Source of the DNA: JABJGO01 sp963921245
GTDB taxonomy: Bacteria > Pseudomonadota > Alphaproteobacteria > Rhodospirillales > Casp-alpha2
Assembly: GCA_963921245.4 (NCBI GenBank)
Contig: CAWUEY030000001.1
Location: forward strand, 2,604,001 to 2,668,000
Length of the DNA stretch: 64,000 nt
Direction of reading: 5' to 3'
The notes beneath the pieces were generated by a model. The model made no database searches. It had not been told where the DNA came from and was given only the letters and a program-made list of their open reading frames with translations. This document shows positions 15,244 to 23,244 of this stretch, in pieces. Within the stretch, counting starts at the first letter, position 1. Every line of letters starts with the position of its first letter. The position numbers and the translations under genes were made by a program.

Positions 15244-16278
15244 ATGGACTCCCATCAGAAGTCACTCGTTCGTTGTTTGAACGGCGAAACTCTCAAGCCG
15301 CCGCCAATATGGCTCATGCGACAGGCGGGGCGATACCTCCCGGAGTATCGTCAAATCCGCTCGCAAGTGGGTAGCTTTCTTGATCTCTGCTACACCCCGG
15401 ACCTAGCCGTCGAAGTTACGCTCCAGCCCATTCGACGATACGATTTTGACGCCTCTATTGTGTTCTCTGATATTCTGGTTATTCCCGATGCCTTGGGCAG
15501 GCAGGTTTCATTTGTGGAGGGCAAGGGGCCTGTTCTTGAGCCTCTGGGCTCAGAAAAGGATTTTGCCGCCATTCATATCGACGGTGTCGTCCCGCACCTT
15601 GCGCCGGTGTTTGAAACTGTCCGCCGGCTTCGCAAAGAACTACCCGCCGACAAGGCACTGATTGGTTTTGCCGGCTCCCCCTGGACCGTGGCGATTTATA
15701 TGATTGAGGGAAAGGGTGGTACCGATGGTTCCCGGGCAAGACGTTGGGCCTATGCCGCCCCGGATGAGGTTGCCCGCCTGATGGACATCCTGGTTGTGGC
15801 AACGACCGCCTATTTGCTGGAGCAGATTCGACATGGCGCCGAGGTTATACAGCTGTTTGACAGTTGGGCTGGTGTTTTATCTGAAAGCCAGTTCAGGGAC
15901 CTAGTAATCGAACCAACCCGGAGAATTGTGTCAGGGCTTCGGGAAGTCTATCCTGAGGTTCCTGTAATCGGGTTTCCGAGAGGCAGCGGTTTGATGATAG
16001 AGACGTTCATCGCGGAAACGGGGGTCGAGGGGGTGAGCCTCGATTCCAACATACCGTTGAAATGGGCGGCTGATACGTTGCAGCGGGCGGTGACGGTGCA
16101 GGGCAATCTGGATAATCAGCTTCTGGCCGCGGGCGGCGGGGTGTTGGAAAAGCAGGTCATCCAAATTCTCGATACACTTGGAAACGGGCCATTTATCTTC
16201 AACTTAGGCCATGGTGTTGTGCCCGATACCCCGCCGGAGAATGTCGACCGGGTTGTTGAGCTGATCAGAGACAGATGA
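15244..16278 (+). CDS. hemE: Uroporphyrinogen decarboxylase HemE
   Basis: Decarboxylates uroporphyrinogen III to coproporphyrinogen III in haem synthesis. WLMRQAGRYLPEYR (near residues 23-36) is the signature with catalytic Arg. GFAGSPWTVAIYMIEG is the second signature. GFPRGSG and NLGHGVVPDTPPENV complete the barrel. I choose ATG 15244 (MDSHQKSLVRCL) over GTG 15211 because family members start about 20 residues before the first signature. Length is then 344. It overlaps hemH by four bases. Confidence 0.96.
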   Translation: MDSHQKSLVRCLNGETLKPPPIWLMRQAGRYLPEYRQIRSQVGSFLDLCYTPDLAVEVTLQPIRRYDFDASIVFSDILVIPDALGRQVSFVEGKGPVLEPLGSEKDFAAIHIDGVVPHLAPVFETVRRLRKELPADKALIGFAGSPWTVAIYMIEGKGGTDGSRARRWAYAAPDEVARLMDILVVATTAYLLEQIRHGAEVIQLFDSWAGVLSESQFRDLVIEPTRRIVSGLREVYPEVPVIGFPRGSGLMIETFIAETGVEGVSLDSNIPLKWAADTLQRAVTVQGNLDNQLLAAGGGVLEKQVIQILDTLGNGPFIFNLGHGVVPDTPPENVDRVVELIRDR

Positions 16279-17363
16279 CTTCGCGATCGCCACAAAACAT
16301 GACCAGAGCGGCGATTGTCCTTGTCAACCTCGGTGGGCCTGATAGCCCGCAAGCGGTTAAACCTTTCCTGTTTAACCTGTTCAATGATCCGGCGATTATT
16401 TCTCTGCCAAAGCCGTTTCGTTATCTTCTTGCGCGGTGGATAGCGTACAAAAGAGCGCCGATTGCCCGGGCAATCTATGATCATTTGGGCGGGCGCTCAC
16501 CGCTGGTTCCCATGACAGAGGACCAGGCGGCGGCCCTTGATGACGTGTTGAACGACGATAATCCGGATACTGTCTTCAAAAGCTTTATCGCCATGCGGTA
16601 CTGGCACCCTATGAGTCTGGAGACAGCAGAAAACATTCGCGCCTTTGATCCGGACCGGATCATCTTCCTGCCGCTCTATCCACAGTACTCGACAACCACC
16701 ACCGGATCGTCGTGGAAGGAATGGTTGCGCGCGGCCAGGCTTGTTGATCTTAGGGCCCCGACATCTGGTATCTGTTGCTATCCCGGCCAAGAAGGATGGA
16801 TAGCCGCGCAAAGTGAATTGTTGCTGGATGCCTTGCGATCATTACAGGACACGGCGGGCATACGGGTCCTGTTTTCCGCCCACGGATTACCCAAAAAAAT
16901 TATCGACAAGGGAGACCCGTACCAGTACCACGTTGAACTGACCGCTGATGCCATTGTTCAACAGATAAAATTATGTGGGTATGATGATCTGGATTGGATA
17001 GTCTGTTACCAGAGCAAGGTTGGGCCATTGGCGTGGATCGGCCCATCAACGGAAGCTGAAATTGAGCGCGCCGCCTTGGCCGGTATCGGGGTCGTCATTG
17101 TGCCCTTGGCTTTTGTATCGGAACACTCGGAAACCCTGGTGGAGCTTGATATTGAATACCGGGAACGGGCGGATGAGCTCAATATGAAAACCTACCTGAG
17201 GGTACCAACGGTTGGAACCCATCCCCGGTTTATCGAAGGATTGGCGGCCCTTGTTCGAGACAGAATAAGTTCAATCGATCCCGCGCTCGCCAACCCTTGC
17301 CTGTCGGCGGGCGCGGCGCGGCTTTGCCCACAAAAACAGACCCTTTGTCCTTTCGGGCGATAG
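16275..17363 (+). CDS. hemH: Ferrochelatase HemH
   Basis: Inserts ferrous iron into protoporphyrin IX at the inner membrane surface. The opening AAIVLVNLGGPDSPQAVKPF is typical. LFSAHGLPKKII holds the catalytic His (near residue 203). CYQSKVGPLAWIGPST and the conserved Glu of FVSEHSETLVELDIEY are present. The 362-residue length is normal; the last 25 residues are not conserved. It starts with an ATGA overlap with hemE and is followed by hemJ, so hemE-hemH-hemJ form one unit. Confidence 0.96.
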   Translation: MTSRSPQNMTRAAIVLVNLGGPDSPQAVKPFLFNLFNDPAIISLPKPFRYLLARWIAYKRAPIARAIYDHLGGRSPLVPMTEDQAAALDDVLNDDNPDTVFKSFIAMRYWHPMSLETAENIRAFDPDRIIFLPLYPQYSTTTTGSSWKEWLRAARLVDLRAPTSGICCYPGQEGWIAAQSELLLDALRSLQDTAGIRVLFSAHGLPKKIIDKGDPYQYHVELTADAIVQQIKLCGYDDLDWIVCYQSKVGPLAWIGPSTEAEIERAALAGIGVVIVPLAFVSEHSETLVELDIEYRERADELNMKTYLRVPTVGTHPRFIEGLAALVRDRISSIDPALANPCLSAGAARLCPQKQTLCPFGR

Positions 17364-17404
17364 ATGGTCATTCCGGAAAACCCGAAACAGAGGCCGCGCC
17401 CTTC

Positions 17405-17860
17405 ATGACACCCCTAGAACTTTCGGCGGAAGCCTATCTCTGGGTCAAGGCGCTTCATATTGTCAGCATCATCGCGTGGATGGCGGGTCTTTTGTACCTC
17501 CCCCGGCTGTTTGTTTATCACACCCAGTGTGATGCTGGCACCCAGCAATCGGAAACCTTCAAGATCATGGAGCGGCGCCTGTTACGGGTCATCATGGCAC
17601 CGGCCATGATCTTCTCTTTTGGCTCTGGGATTGCTCTGCTTCTGAGCCTTGATCCATCCGTTTGGTCAGAGGGTTGGATTTATGTCAAACTGGTCTGTAT
17701 TGTTTTATTGTCGATGGTTCACATGATGATGGGCGCGTGGCGCCGCGCCTTTGCGGAAAATCGAAACACAAAACCACCATCTTTCTATCGAGCCATGAAT
17801 GAAGTCCCGACCATTTTGATGATCGTTCTGGTTATCTTTGTTGTCGTAAAGCCCTTCTGA
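17405..17860 (+). CDS. hemJ: Protoporphyrinogen IX oxidase HemJ
   Basis: A membrane haem-b protein that oxidises protoporphyrinogen IX; it replaces HemG/HemY in many alphaproteobacteria. The 151 residues have four hydrophobic helices. Conserved WVKALHIVSIIAWMAGLLYL contains the essential His, and PRLFVYH and RVIMAPAMIF follow. I choose ATG 17405 (MTPLELSAEAY); the open frame extends upstream into hemH but without family similarity. It gives the product that HemH uses. Confidence 0.93.
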   Translation: MTPLELSAEAYLWVKALHIVSIIAWMAGLLYLPRLFVYHTQCDAGTQQSETFKIMERRLLRVIMAPAMIFSFGSGIALLLSLDPSVWSEGWIYVKLVCIVLLSMVHMMMGAWRRAFAENRNTKPPSFYRAMNEVPTILMIVLVIFVVVKPF

Positions 17861-17871
17861 GCTATCAGAGG

Positions 17872-17895
17872 TCCGGAAAACATTTAAATTCCGGA
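17872..17895. repeat. Inverted repeat upstream of rho
   Basis: TCCGGAA (17872-17878) and TTCCGGA (17889-17895) form a perfect 7-bp stem with a 10-base AT-rich loop, directly after the hemJ stop. No T-run follows, so it is not a standard terminator. A TTGACT at 17898-17903 could be a -35 box for rho, but no convincing -10 was found. The rest of the roughly 200-base leader of rho shows nothing clear. Confidence 0.4.
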
Positions 17896-18089
17896 ATTGA
17901 CTTGCCGCCCTATCTTCGCTAATTGTTTGCCCGTTCGAATGATATTCTGATTCAGTCACAACAAATTCCGATCTTTCGCCTGCCCTGTTCCGGGGTTTGA
18001 AGTTCAATCTGGAACTTTAAAGGTCCTTACCGCCCATTCTCAGCCCGCCCCCCGGAATGTTCCGGCGTGCGTTTTTGAAAAGAGAAGCC

Positions 18090-19345
18090 ATGAATCTCAA
18101 AGAGCTTAAAACCAAATCCCCCGCCGAGCTGTTGTCCTATGCGGAGAGCCTTGAAATTGAAAATGCCAGCTCGCTGCGGAAACAGGACATGATGTTTGCC
18201 ATTCTGAAAAAGCTGGCGGAAAACGAGGTTGCTATCTATGGCGACGGCGTGCTCGAGGTTCTTCAGGACGGTTTTGGATTCTTGAGAAGCCCTGAGGCCA
18301 ACTATCTGCCGGGACCGGACGACATTTATGTTTCACCCAGCCAGGTGCGGCGTTTTGGTCTTCGCACCGGCGATACGGTTGAAGGTGAAATTCGCTCTCC
18401 GAAAGAAGGTGAGCGGTATTTCGCCATGCTGAAGATCAATGAAATCAACTTTGAAGATCCCGGCAAGGTCCGCCATCGCATTAACTTCGACAACCTGACG
18501 CCGCTTTATCCGGATGCTCGCCTGAAGATGGAAATTGACGATCCCAAACTCAAGGACGCCACGCACCGGGTGATCGATCTTATTTGTCCTGTTGGCAAGG
18601 GCCAGCGCGCCCTTCTGGTTGCCCCGCCGCGCACCGGCAAGACAGTCATGCTGCAGAATATTGCCCATTCTGTCGCGGAAAATCACCCGGAGTGCTATCT
18701 CATTGTTTTGCTAATTGATGAACGGCCCGAAGAGGTGACGGACATGGCCCGCTCGGTGAACGGTGAGGTTATCAGCTCAACCTTCGATGAGCCGGCTTCC
18801 CGTCACGTTCAGGTCACCGATATGGTTCTGGAAAAAGCCAACGACTGGTTGAGCACAAACGCGACGTCATTATCCTGCTGGATTCCATTACTCGCCTGGC
18901 CCGCGCCTACAATACGGTTGTCCCCTCATCGGGTAAGGTTCTTACCGGCGGTGTGGATGCCAATGCATTGCAACGCCCCAAAAGGTTCTTTGGTGCCGCC
19001 CGGAATATCGAAGAGGGCGGTTCGCTGACCATCATCGGTACGGCCCTGATTGATACCGGCTCTCGTATGGATGAGGTTATTTTTGAAGAGTTCAAGGGCA
19101 CCGGTAACTCCGAGATCATCATGGACCGCAAGCTGTCCGATAAACGCACCTGGCCGGCCATCGACATTACGAAATCCGGGACGCGGAAAGAAGAGCTTCT
19201 GGTTGACAAGGGCGAGCTCGCAAAGATGCATGTGCTGCGCCGTATCCTCATGCCCATGGGCGTGACGGACGCTATGGACTTTCTTCTGGATAAGCTCAAG
19301 GTGTCCAAGAATAACAGCGATTTCTTCGAGTCAATGAACACCTGA
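18090..19345 (+). CDS. rho: Transcription termination factor Rho, interrupted by an apparent one-base frameshift
   Basis: Rho is the hexameric RNA helicase that ends transcription at many sites. The first part (18090-18839, MNLKELKTKSPAELL start) holds the RNA-binding fold (DGFGFLRSPEANYLPGPDDI) and Walker A PPRTGKTVMLQ. Near 18840 the frame breaks. From 18851 another frame encodes EHKRDVIILLDSITRLARAY and continues to SRMDEVIFEEFKGTGNSEI and TGA 19345. Restoring one A in the AAC at 18840-18842 (to AAAC) gives the canonical KRLVEHK and a full-length protein of about 418 residues. A sequencing or assembly error is likelier than a dead gene, because both halves are perfectly conserved. Confidence 0.9.
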
Positions 19346-19363
19346 GGCGCGCCGCCGCTCAAA

Positions 19364-19382
19364 CGGCAGAAAGCCGCTTTTT
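19364..19382 (+). terminator. Possible intrinsic terminator after rho
   Basis: CGGC, a 5-base loop AGAAA, GCCG, then C and TTTTT. The stem is only four pairs (a longer alternative with the upstream GCCG is possible), but the T-run is good and it lies 18 bases after the rho stop, between convergent rho and qor. Confidence 0.4.
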
Positions 19383-19400
19383 GTGTGGCTTAGAAAACAA

Positions 19401-20378
19401 TCAGGGAAGCAGAATGGTCGATCCCGTTGTCTTTCGACCCTCCAGGTCCCGATGGGCCTTGGCCGCGTCCTTCAGGGCATAGGTCTGGCCGATGCGAATT
19501 TTGACGCTGCCCTGTTTGACGACCCGGAACACGTCGCGGGCACAGCTTTCCAGCTCCGCGCGGGTGCTGATAAAGTGGGCAAGACTGGGCCGGGTCATGA
19601 CCAGGGACCCTTTTTGTGTCAGGATCAGCGGATTGACAGGATCGGGCGCACCGGAGGCATTGCCGAAGAGCGCCAGCATCCCCCGCGGCCGCAGGCAATC
19701 GAGGGAGCCCATCATGGTCGCCTTGCCCACGCCGTCATAGACAACGTCAACGCCCAGCCCTTTGGTGATGTCGCGGACCCGGTCCACGAAGTTTTCCTTG
19801 CGTGAATTCAGCACCCACTTACAGCCCATGCGCCGCGCGAGTTTCATTTTGTCGGCGGCGCCTGCGGTACCGATCACGGTCGCCCCGAGGGCCTTCATCC
19901 ATTGACAGGCGATCAGCCCGACGCCACCGGCGGCGGCATGAAAAAGCACCGTGTCGCCCTTGCCAACCCTGTATACCTGGCGGATGAGATACCGCGCCGT
20001 CATGCCTTTCAGCATTATGGCGGCGGCGGTTGGATCATCAATACCTGTGGGAATTTTGACCAGATCCTTGGCGGGCATGACGCGGGCTTCCGCGTAGGCA
20101 CCAAGCGGGCTGTGGCCATAGGCAACTCTATCACCGACTCTCAGTCCCTTCACCCCGGCGCCGAGCGCTTCGATCACCCCGGCCCCCTCGAAGCCGATGC
20201 CGGAAGGAAAGCCGTTATTTGGATACAAACCGGTCCGAACGTATACATCGATGTAGTTCAGCCCGACCGCCCTGTTGCGCACCAGGGCTTCACCACGACC
20301 CGGTTTTTGTAGGTCCACATCCATAAATTTCAGGACCCTGGCGGGACCGTGCTGGTTGAAGATAATTGCTTTTGTCAT
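19401..20378 (-). CDS. NADPH:quinone oxidoreductase, zinc-independent MDR family
   Basis: A 325-residue medium-chain reductase of the zeta-crystallin/QorA type, which reduces quinones with NADPH. PSGIGFEGAGVIEALGAGV and VGDRVAYG are in the N-terminal catalytic fold. LFHAAAGGVGLIACQWMKALGATVIGT is the Rossmann dinucleotide region at about 145-172. There are no zinc-ligand cysteines. I choose ATG 20378 (MTKAIIFNQHG), which has AAAGGGGGA upstream. The longer frame runs through the MGMT relic and is not real. Confidence 0.9.
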   Translation of the reverse strand: MTKAIIFNQHGPARVLKFMDVDLQKPGRGEALVRNRAVGLNYIDVYVRTGLYPNNGFPSGIGFEGAGVIEALGAGVKGLRVGDRVAYGHSPLGAYAEARVMPAKDLVKIPTGIDDPTAAAIMLKGMTARYLIRQVYRVGKGDTVLFHAAAGGVGLIACQWMKALGATVIGTAGAADKMKLARRMGCKWVLNSRKENFVDRVRDITKGLGVDVVYDGVGKATMMGSLDCLRPRGMLALFGNASGAPDPVNPLILTQKGSLVMTRPSLAHFISTRAELESCARDVFRVVKQGSVKIRIGQTYALKDAAKAHRDLEGRKTTGSTILLP

Positions 20379-20388
20379 TTTTCCCCCT

Positions 20389-20602
20389 TTAGGCCAACCG
20401 CACCCCTTCGTGCTGTAACAGCCATACCCTGGTTTCTCCGCCGTTGCCACCGGAAAACCCGCCCCTGCTGTCACTCTGGCCAAGCACCCTGTGGCGGGGA
20501 AGAATAATCGGCCTCGGATTTTACCTTAGGTTGTGCCTGCGCCCGCCGACAGGCGCGGCGCTCGGCTTGTGGAAATTTGCGGCCTTGGAAGTGCTGCCCT
20601 GC
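20389..20602 (-). pseudogene. Decayed C-terminal part of an O6-methylguanine-DNA methyltransferase
   Basis: Reading the minus strand from about 20602 to the TAA at 20389-20391 gives KPSAAPVGGRRHN, an in-frame TAA, then NPRPIILPRHRVLGQSDSRG, GFSGGNGG and WLLQHEGVRLA. This follows the Ogt/MGMT pattern GxPxAxRAVGxA-NPxPIIxPCHRVLG-GYSGG-LLxHEG. The catalytic Cys of PCHR is Arg, an internal stop is present and the DNA-binding N-terminal half is missing. It is therefore a relic, fitted between qor and the DUF255 gene. No other MGMT was seen in the window. Confidence 0.75.
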
Positions 20603-20624
20603 CCTATCTCCGCCGGGTCGTTTT

Positions 20625-22661
20625 TCACTGAAATGGTCTCAATGCATCTGCTAGGTCCGCCGCCGCCGTTACCGGGGCGCCGCAAACCTGCCCCCGACAG
20701 ACATAGGCGACGGGCGCGCCGCCCGCCAACCCCTTTCCAGCGGCCGGGTGAGGCGGCGGCAGTTTCTCTTCGGCATGGATAACCAGAAGCGTTGCCAGGG
20801 CGCCGGCGTTTGTCTCTGCACTTCGGACAAGCTCCCGCGTTTCACGGGCGGCTGTGTCGGGCGTGACAATCACGATCTGCTGGCCGCCGCTGAGAATTTC
20901 AAAGCCCAGGGCCAGAGAGGGCTGGTTCATGATGGCGCGCTCGTCCGCCGGGGTCATGGCGGCGACGAGATCATGCGCGCGGCTCAGAATATCCCCATCA
21001 CCGGTCAAATGATAGAGCCGGGCCAGAACCTCCAGCATCACACCGCCGCCGGAAGGAACGGCATTGTCATAAAGGGTTTTGGTCCGCATAATCAGGTCCG
21101 CCGTATCATCGGCGGCAATAAAGTATCCGCCGTTTTCGGGGTCTAGGTAGTGGGCCTCGGCAATATCGGCCCAGCCTCTTGCATCGTTCAGATAGCCCTT
21201 ATCGCCGGTATGCTGAAACAGCGCCAGCGCGGCGCGCGCCATGTTGGCGTAATCGTCAATGACCGCCGGGTTTTGGGGGCGGCCTGCACACCACGTGTGG
21301 TGCAATCGTTCACCCGTCATCATGTGGGTTTTGATAAAGGCATAGATGGTCCTCGCCGCGGCAATCCAGCCCTGTTGGTTAAACAGGATACCGGCGCGCA
21401 CAAGGGCTGTGATGGCCATACCGTTCCAATCGGCCAGAACCTTGTCGTCGCGCCCGGGCGGGATGCGACCACCGCGCACAGACAACAGTTTTTTGCGGGC
21501 CTTCGCCAACAATTGCGCGCGCTTTTCATCGGCGTCCAGATCATCGGTGCGGCGTCTTAGGATCGACTTGCCTTCCCAGTTTCCGGCCTGGCTGACATCA
21601 TAGGCGGCAGCAAAAACGCCCGCGTCTTCACCAAGAATTTCGGTTACTTCTTCCAGCGACCAGACATAGTATTTTCCCTCTTCGCCCTCGCTGTCCGCAT
21701 CATAGGCGCTGGCAAGGGCAAACAGACCGTCGGCGGTTTCAGTTTTCAGCTCCCGCAGCATCCAGTTCACGGTTTCATGAATGCGGGTTGCAAACAATTG
21801 AAACCGGGTTTCCTGCCAGACATCGCACAGCAGCTCTACCAGCAGGGCATTGTCGTAGAGCATCTTTTCAAAATGCGGGGCCAACCAGTAGGCGTCCACC
21901 GAGTAGCGGGAAAACCCGCCGCCAAGATGATCATAAATGCCGCCCTGACAAATGTTGCTCAGGGTTATGACAACGGCCTCGCAAAGCTGTTGCTCGCCGG
22001 TGCGAAGATAGCTGTGCCAGAGAAAGCGGAAAAACGTGGGCTGTGGGAACTTCGGTGCGCCCATGGTGCCGCCGTTATGGAAGTCGATCATCTGTAGCGC
22101 GCCACGGGCGACGGCGGCAAGCTTATCCAGCGACAGCGCCCCCGCCGAACCGGATGTGCCCGCTTGCCGGAGTGCCCGGGTCAGGGCCGCCGCATTCTTT
22201 TCCACCTGATCCCTCTTGTCCCGGTAAATGGATGAAATCTGATCAAGCACAGCGGGAAATCCGGGCCTGCCGTAGCGACTTTCCGGCGGGAAGTAGGTGC
22301 CGCCCCAGAACGGCGTCCCATCGGGCTTGAGAAACATGGTCAGGGGCCAGCCGCCCTGTTCGCCGAGGACACTGAGCGCGGCCTGATAAATCGCGTCAAT
22401 ATCCGGCCTCTCTTCGCGGTCCACCTTGATGTTGATGAAGGCCCCGTTCATTTGCGCCGCAATGGCGGCGTTCTCAAAACTTTCGTGCGCCATAACGTGA
22501 CACCAGTGACAGGCGGCGTACCCGACGGACAGCAGGATGGGCTTGTCCTTTTCCTGCGCTTCGCTCAGGGCTTGCGGGCTCCAGGGCCACCAATGAACAG
22601 GATTGTCGCGGTGTTGCAGAAGATAGGGGCTGGTCTCCTGGGCGAGGCGGTTTTTGGACAT
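20625..22661 (-). CDS. DUF255 thioredoxin-domain protein (YyaL/spermatogenesis-associated 20-like)
   Basis: A 678-residue cytoplasmic protein. Residues 1-165 are a thioredoxin-like DUF255 domain with LLSVGYAACHWCHVMAHESF (CHWCH in place of CxxC) and NIKVDREERPDID. The rest is an (alpha/alpha)6-barrel resembling N-acylglucosamine 2-epimerases and glycosidases (HLGGGFSRYSVDAYWLAPHFEKMLYDNA; DDKVLADWNGMAI). The family is widespread, but its reaction is not known. ATG 22661 (MSKNRLAQETSPYLLQH) matches the family start. It diverges from the DUF6489 gene. Confidence 0.92.
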   Translation of the reverse strand: MSKNRLAQETSPYLLQHRDNPVHWWPWSPQALSEAQEKDKPILLSVGYAACHWCHVMAHESFENAAIAAQMNGAFINIKVDREERPDIDAIYQAALSVLGEQGGWPLTMFLKPDGTPFWGGTYFPPESRYGRPGFPAVLDQISSIYRDKRDQVEKNAAALTRALRQAGTSGSAGALSLDKLAAVARGALQMIDFHNGGTMGAPKFPQPTFFRFLWHSYLRTGEQQLCEAVVITLSNICQGGIYDHLGGGFSRYSVDAYWLAPHFEKMLYDNALLVELLCDVWQETRFQLFATRIHETVNWMLRELKTETADGLFALASAYDADSEGEEGKYYVWSLEEVTEILGEDAGVFAAAYDVSQAGNWEGKSILRRRTDDLDADEKRAQLLAKARKKLLSVRGGRIPPGRDDKVLADWNGMAITALVRAGILFNQQGWIAAARTIYAFIKTHMMTGERLHHTWCAGRPQNPAVIDDYANMARAALALFQHTGDKGYLNDARGWADIAEAHYLDPENGGYFIAADDTADLIMRTKTLYDNAVPSGGGVMLEVLARLYHLTGDGDILSRAHDLVAAMTPADERAIMNQPSLALGFEILSGGQQIVIVTPDTAARETRELVRSAETNAGALATLLVIHAEEKLPPPHPAAGKGLAGGAPVAYVCRGQVCGAPVTAAADLADALRPFQ

Positions 22662-22797
22662 GATGGCGGGCACGCTCCGGTGGGATGTTCAGATGTTGCG
22701 ACGGTGGCAGCGGGGCATTATCGTAACAAAAATTAAAACGCCGAATCAAAGTACCTGACTGCGACAGTTTGTCACCTGACAATTTTGGAGGCCCGCC

Positions 22798-23112
22798 ATG
22801 AAAGTCACCATTGAAATTGAGTGCACCCCTGAAGAAGCGCGCGCCGCGCTCGGGCTTCCTGATCTGAAACCGCTTCAGGAAAACATGATGGCGGACGTCG
22901 AGGCGCGCCTCAAAGCCGCGCTGTCAGCAACCGACCCGGAGACGTTTCTGAAGACATGGCTCCCTGCGAACATCCGGGGCCTTGAGGATTTGCAGAAGAT
23001 TTTCTGGTCACAAATGTCGTCGGGCACCGCAAGGGCAACCGGAAAGACAAAAGGCCAGACAACCGGAAAGACAGCCCACCAGACAACTGGAAAGCCAAAA
23101 GGCTCGGATTAA
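22798..23112 (+). CDS. DUF6489 family small protein with a repeat tail
   Basis: A 104-residue protein. Residues 1-70 match the alphaproteobacterial DUF6489 pattern (MKVTIEIECTPEEARAALGL; FLKTWLPANIRGLEDLQKIF); no function is known. A strong GGAGG lies nine bases before ATG 22798. The last 25 or so residues are a low-complexity basic tail made of 12-bp (four-codon) repeats such as TGKTKGQT, ending exactly at the stop codon. It lies upstream of mnmE on the same strand. Confidence 0.85.
   Translation: MKVTIEIECTPEEARAALGLPDLKPLQENMMADVEARLKAALSATDPETFLKTWLPANIRGLEDLQKIFWSQMSSGTARATGKTKGQTTGKTAHQTTGKPKGSD
23038..23109. repeat. 24-bp (2 x 12) in-frame tandem repeat ending at a stop codon
   Basis: Three 24-base units (23038-23061, 23062-23085, 23086-23109) begin ACCGGAAAGAC or ACTGGAAAGCC. 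Each divides into two 12-base halves. They encode TGKTKGQT, TGKTAHQT and TGKPKGSD, followed at once by TAA. A weaker extra 12-mer precedes them. Confidence 0.8.
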
Positions 23113-23244
23113 CCGTCCCAGAGAATGAGTTTCACTATATATTGTATATTGACATTAAATAAACACAATATGTGGTAATAAATTCCTTCACAATCGTTGC
23201 TTAGGCAATCCAACTCAACCCACCCCACCTCAGTCCAAATTCTC

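Noticed and set aside
23149..23180. TTGACA upstream of mnmE as a promoter
   Set aside because: The -35 is perfect, but no -10 lies at 16-18 bases; the best (GGTAAT) is 19 bases away and weak. Left unannotated.
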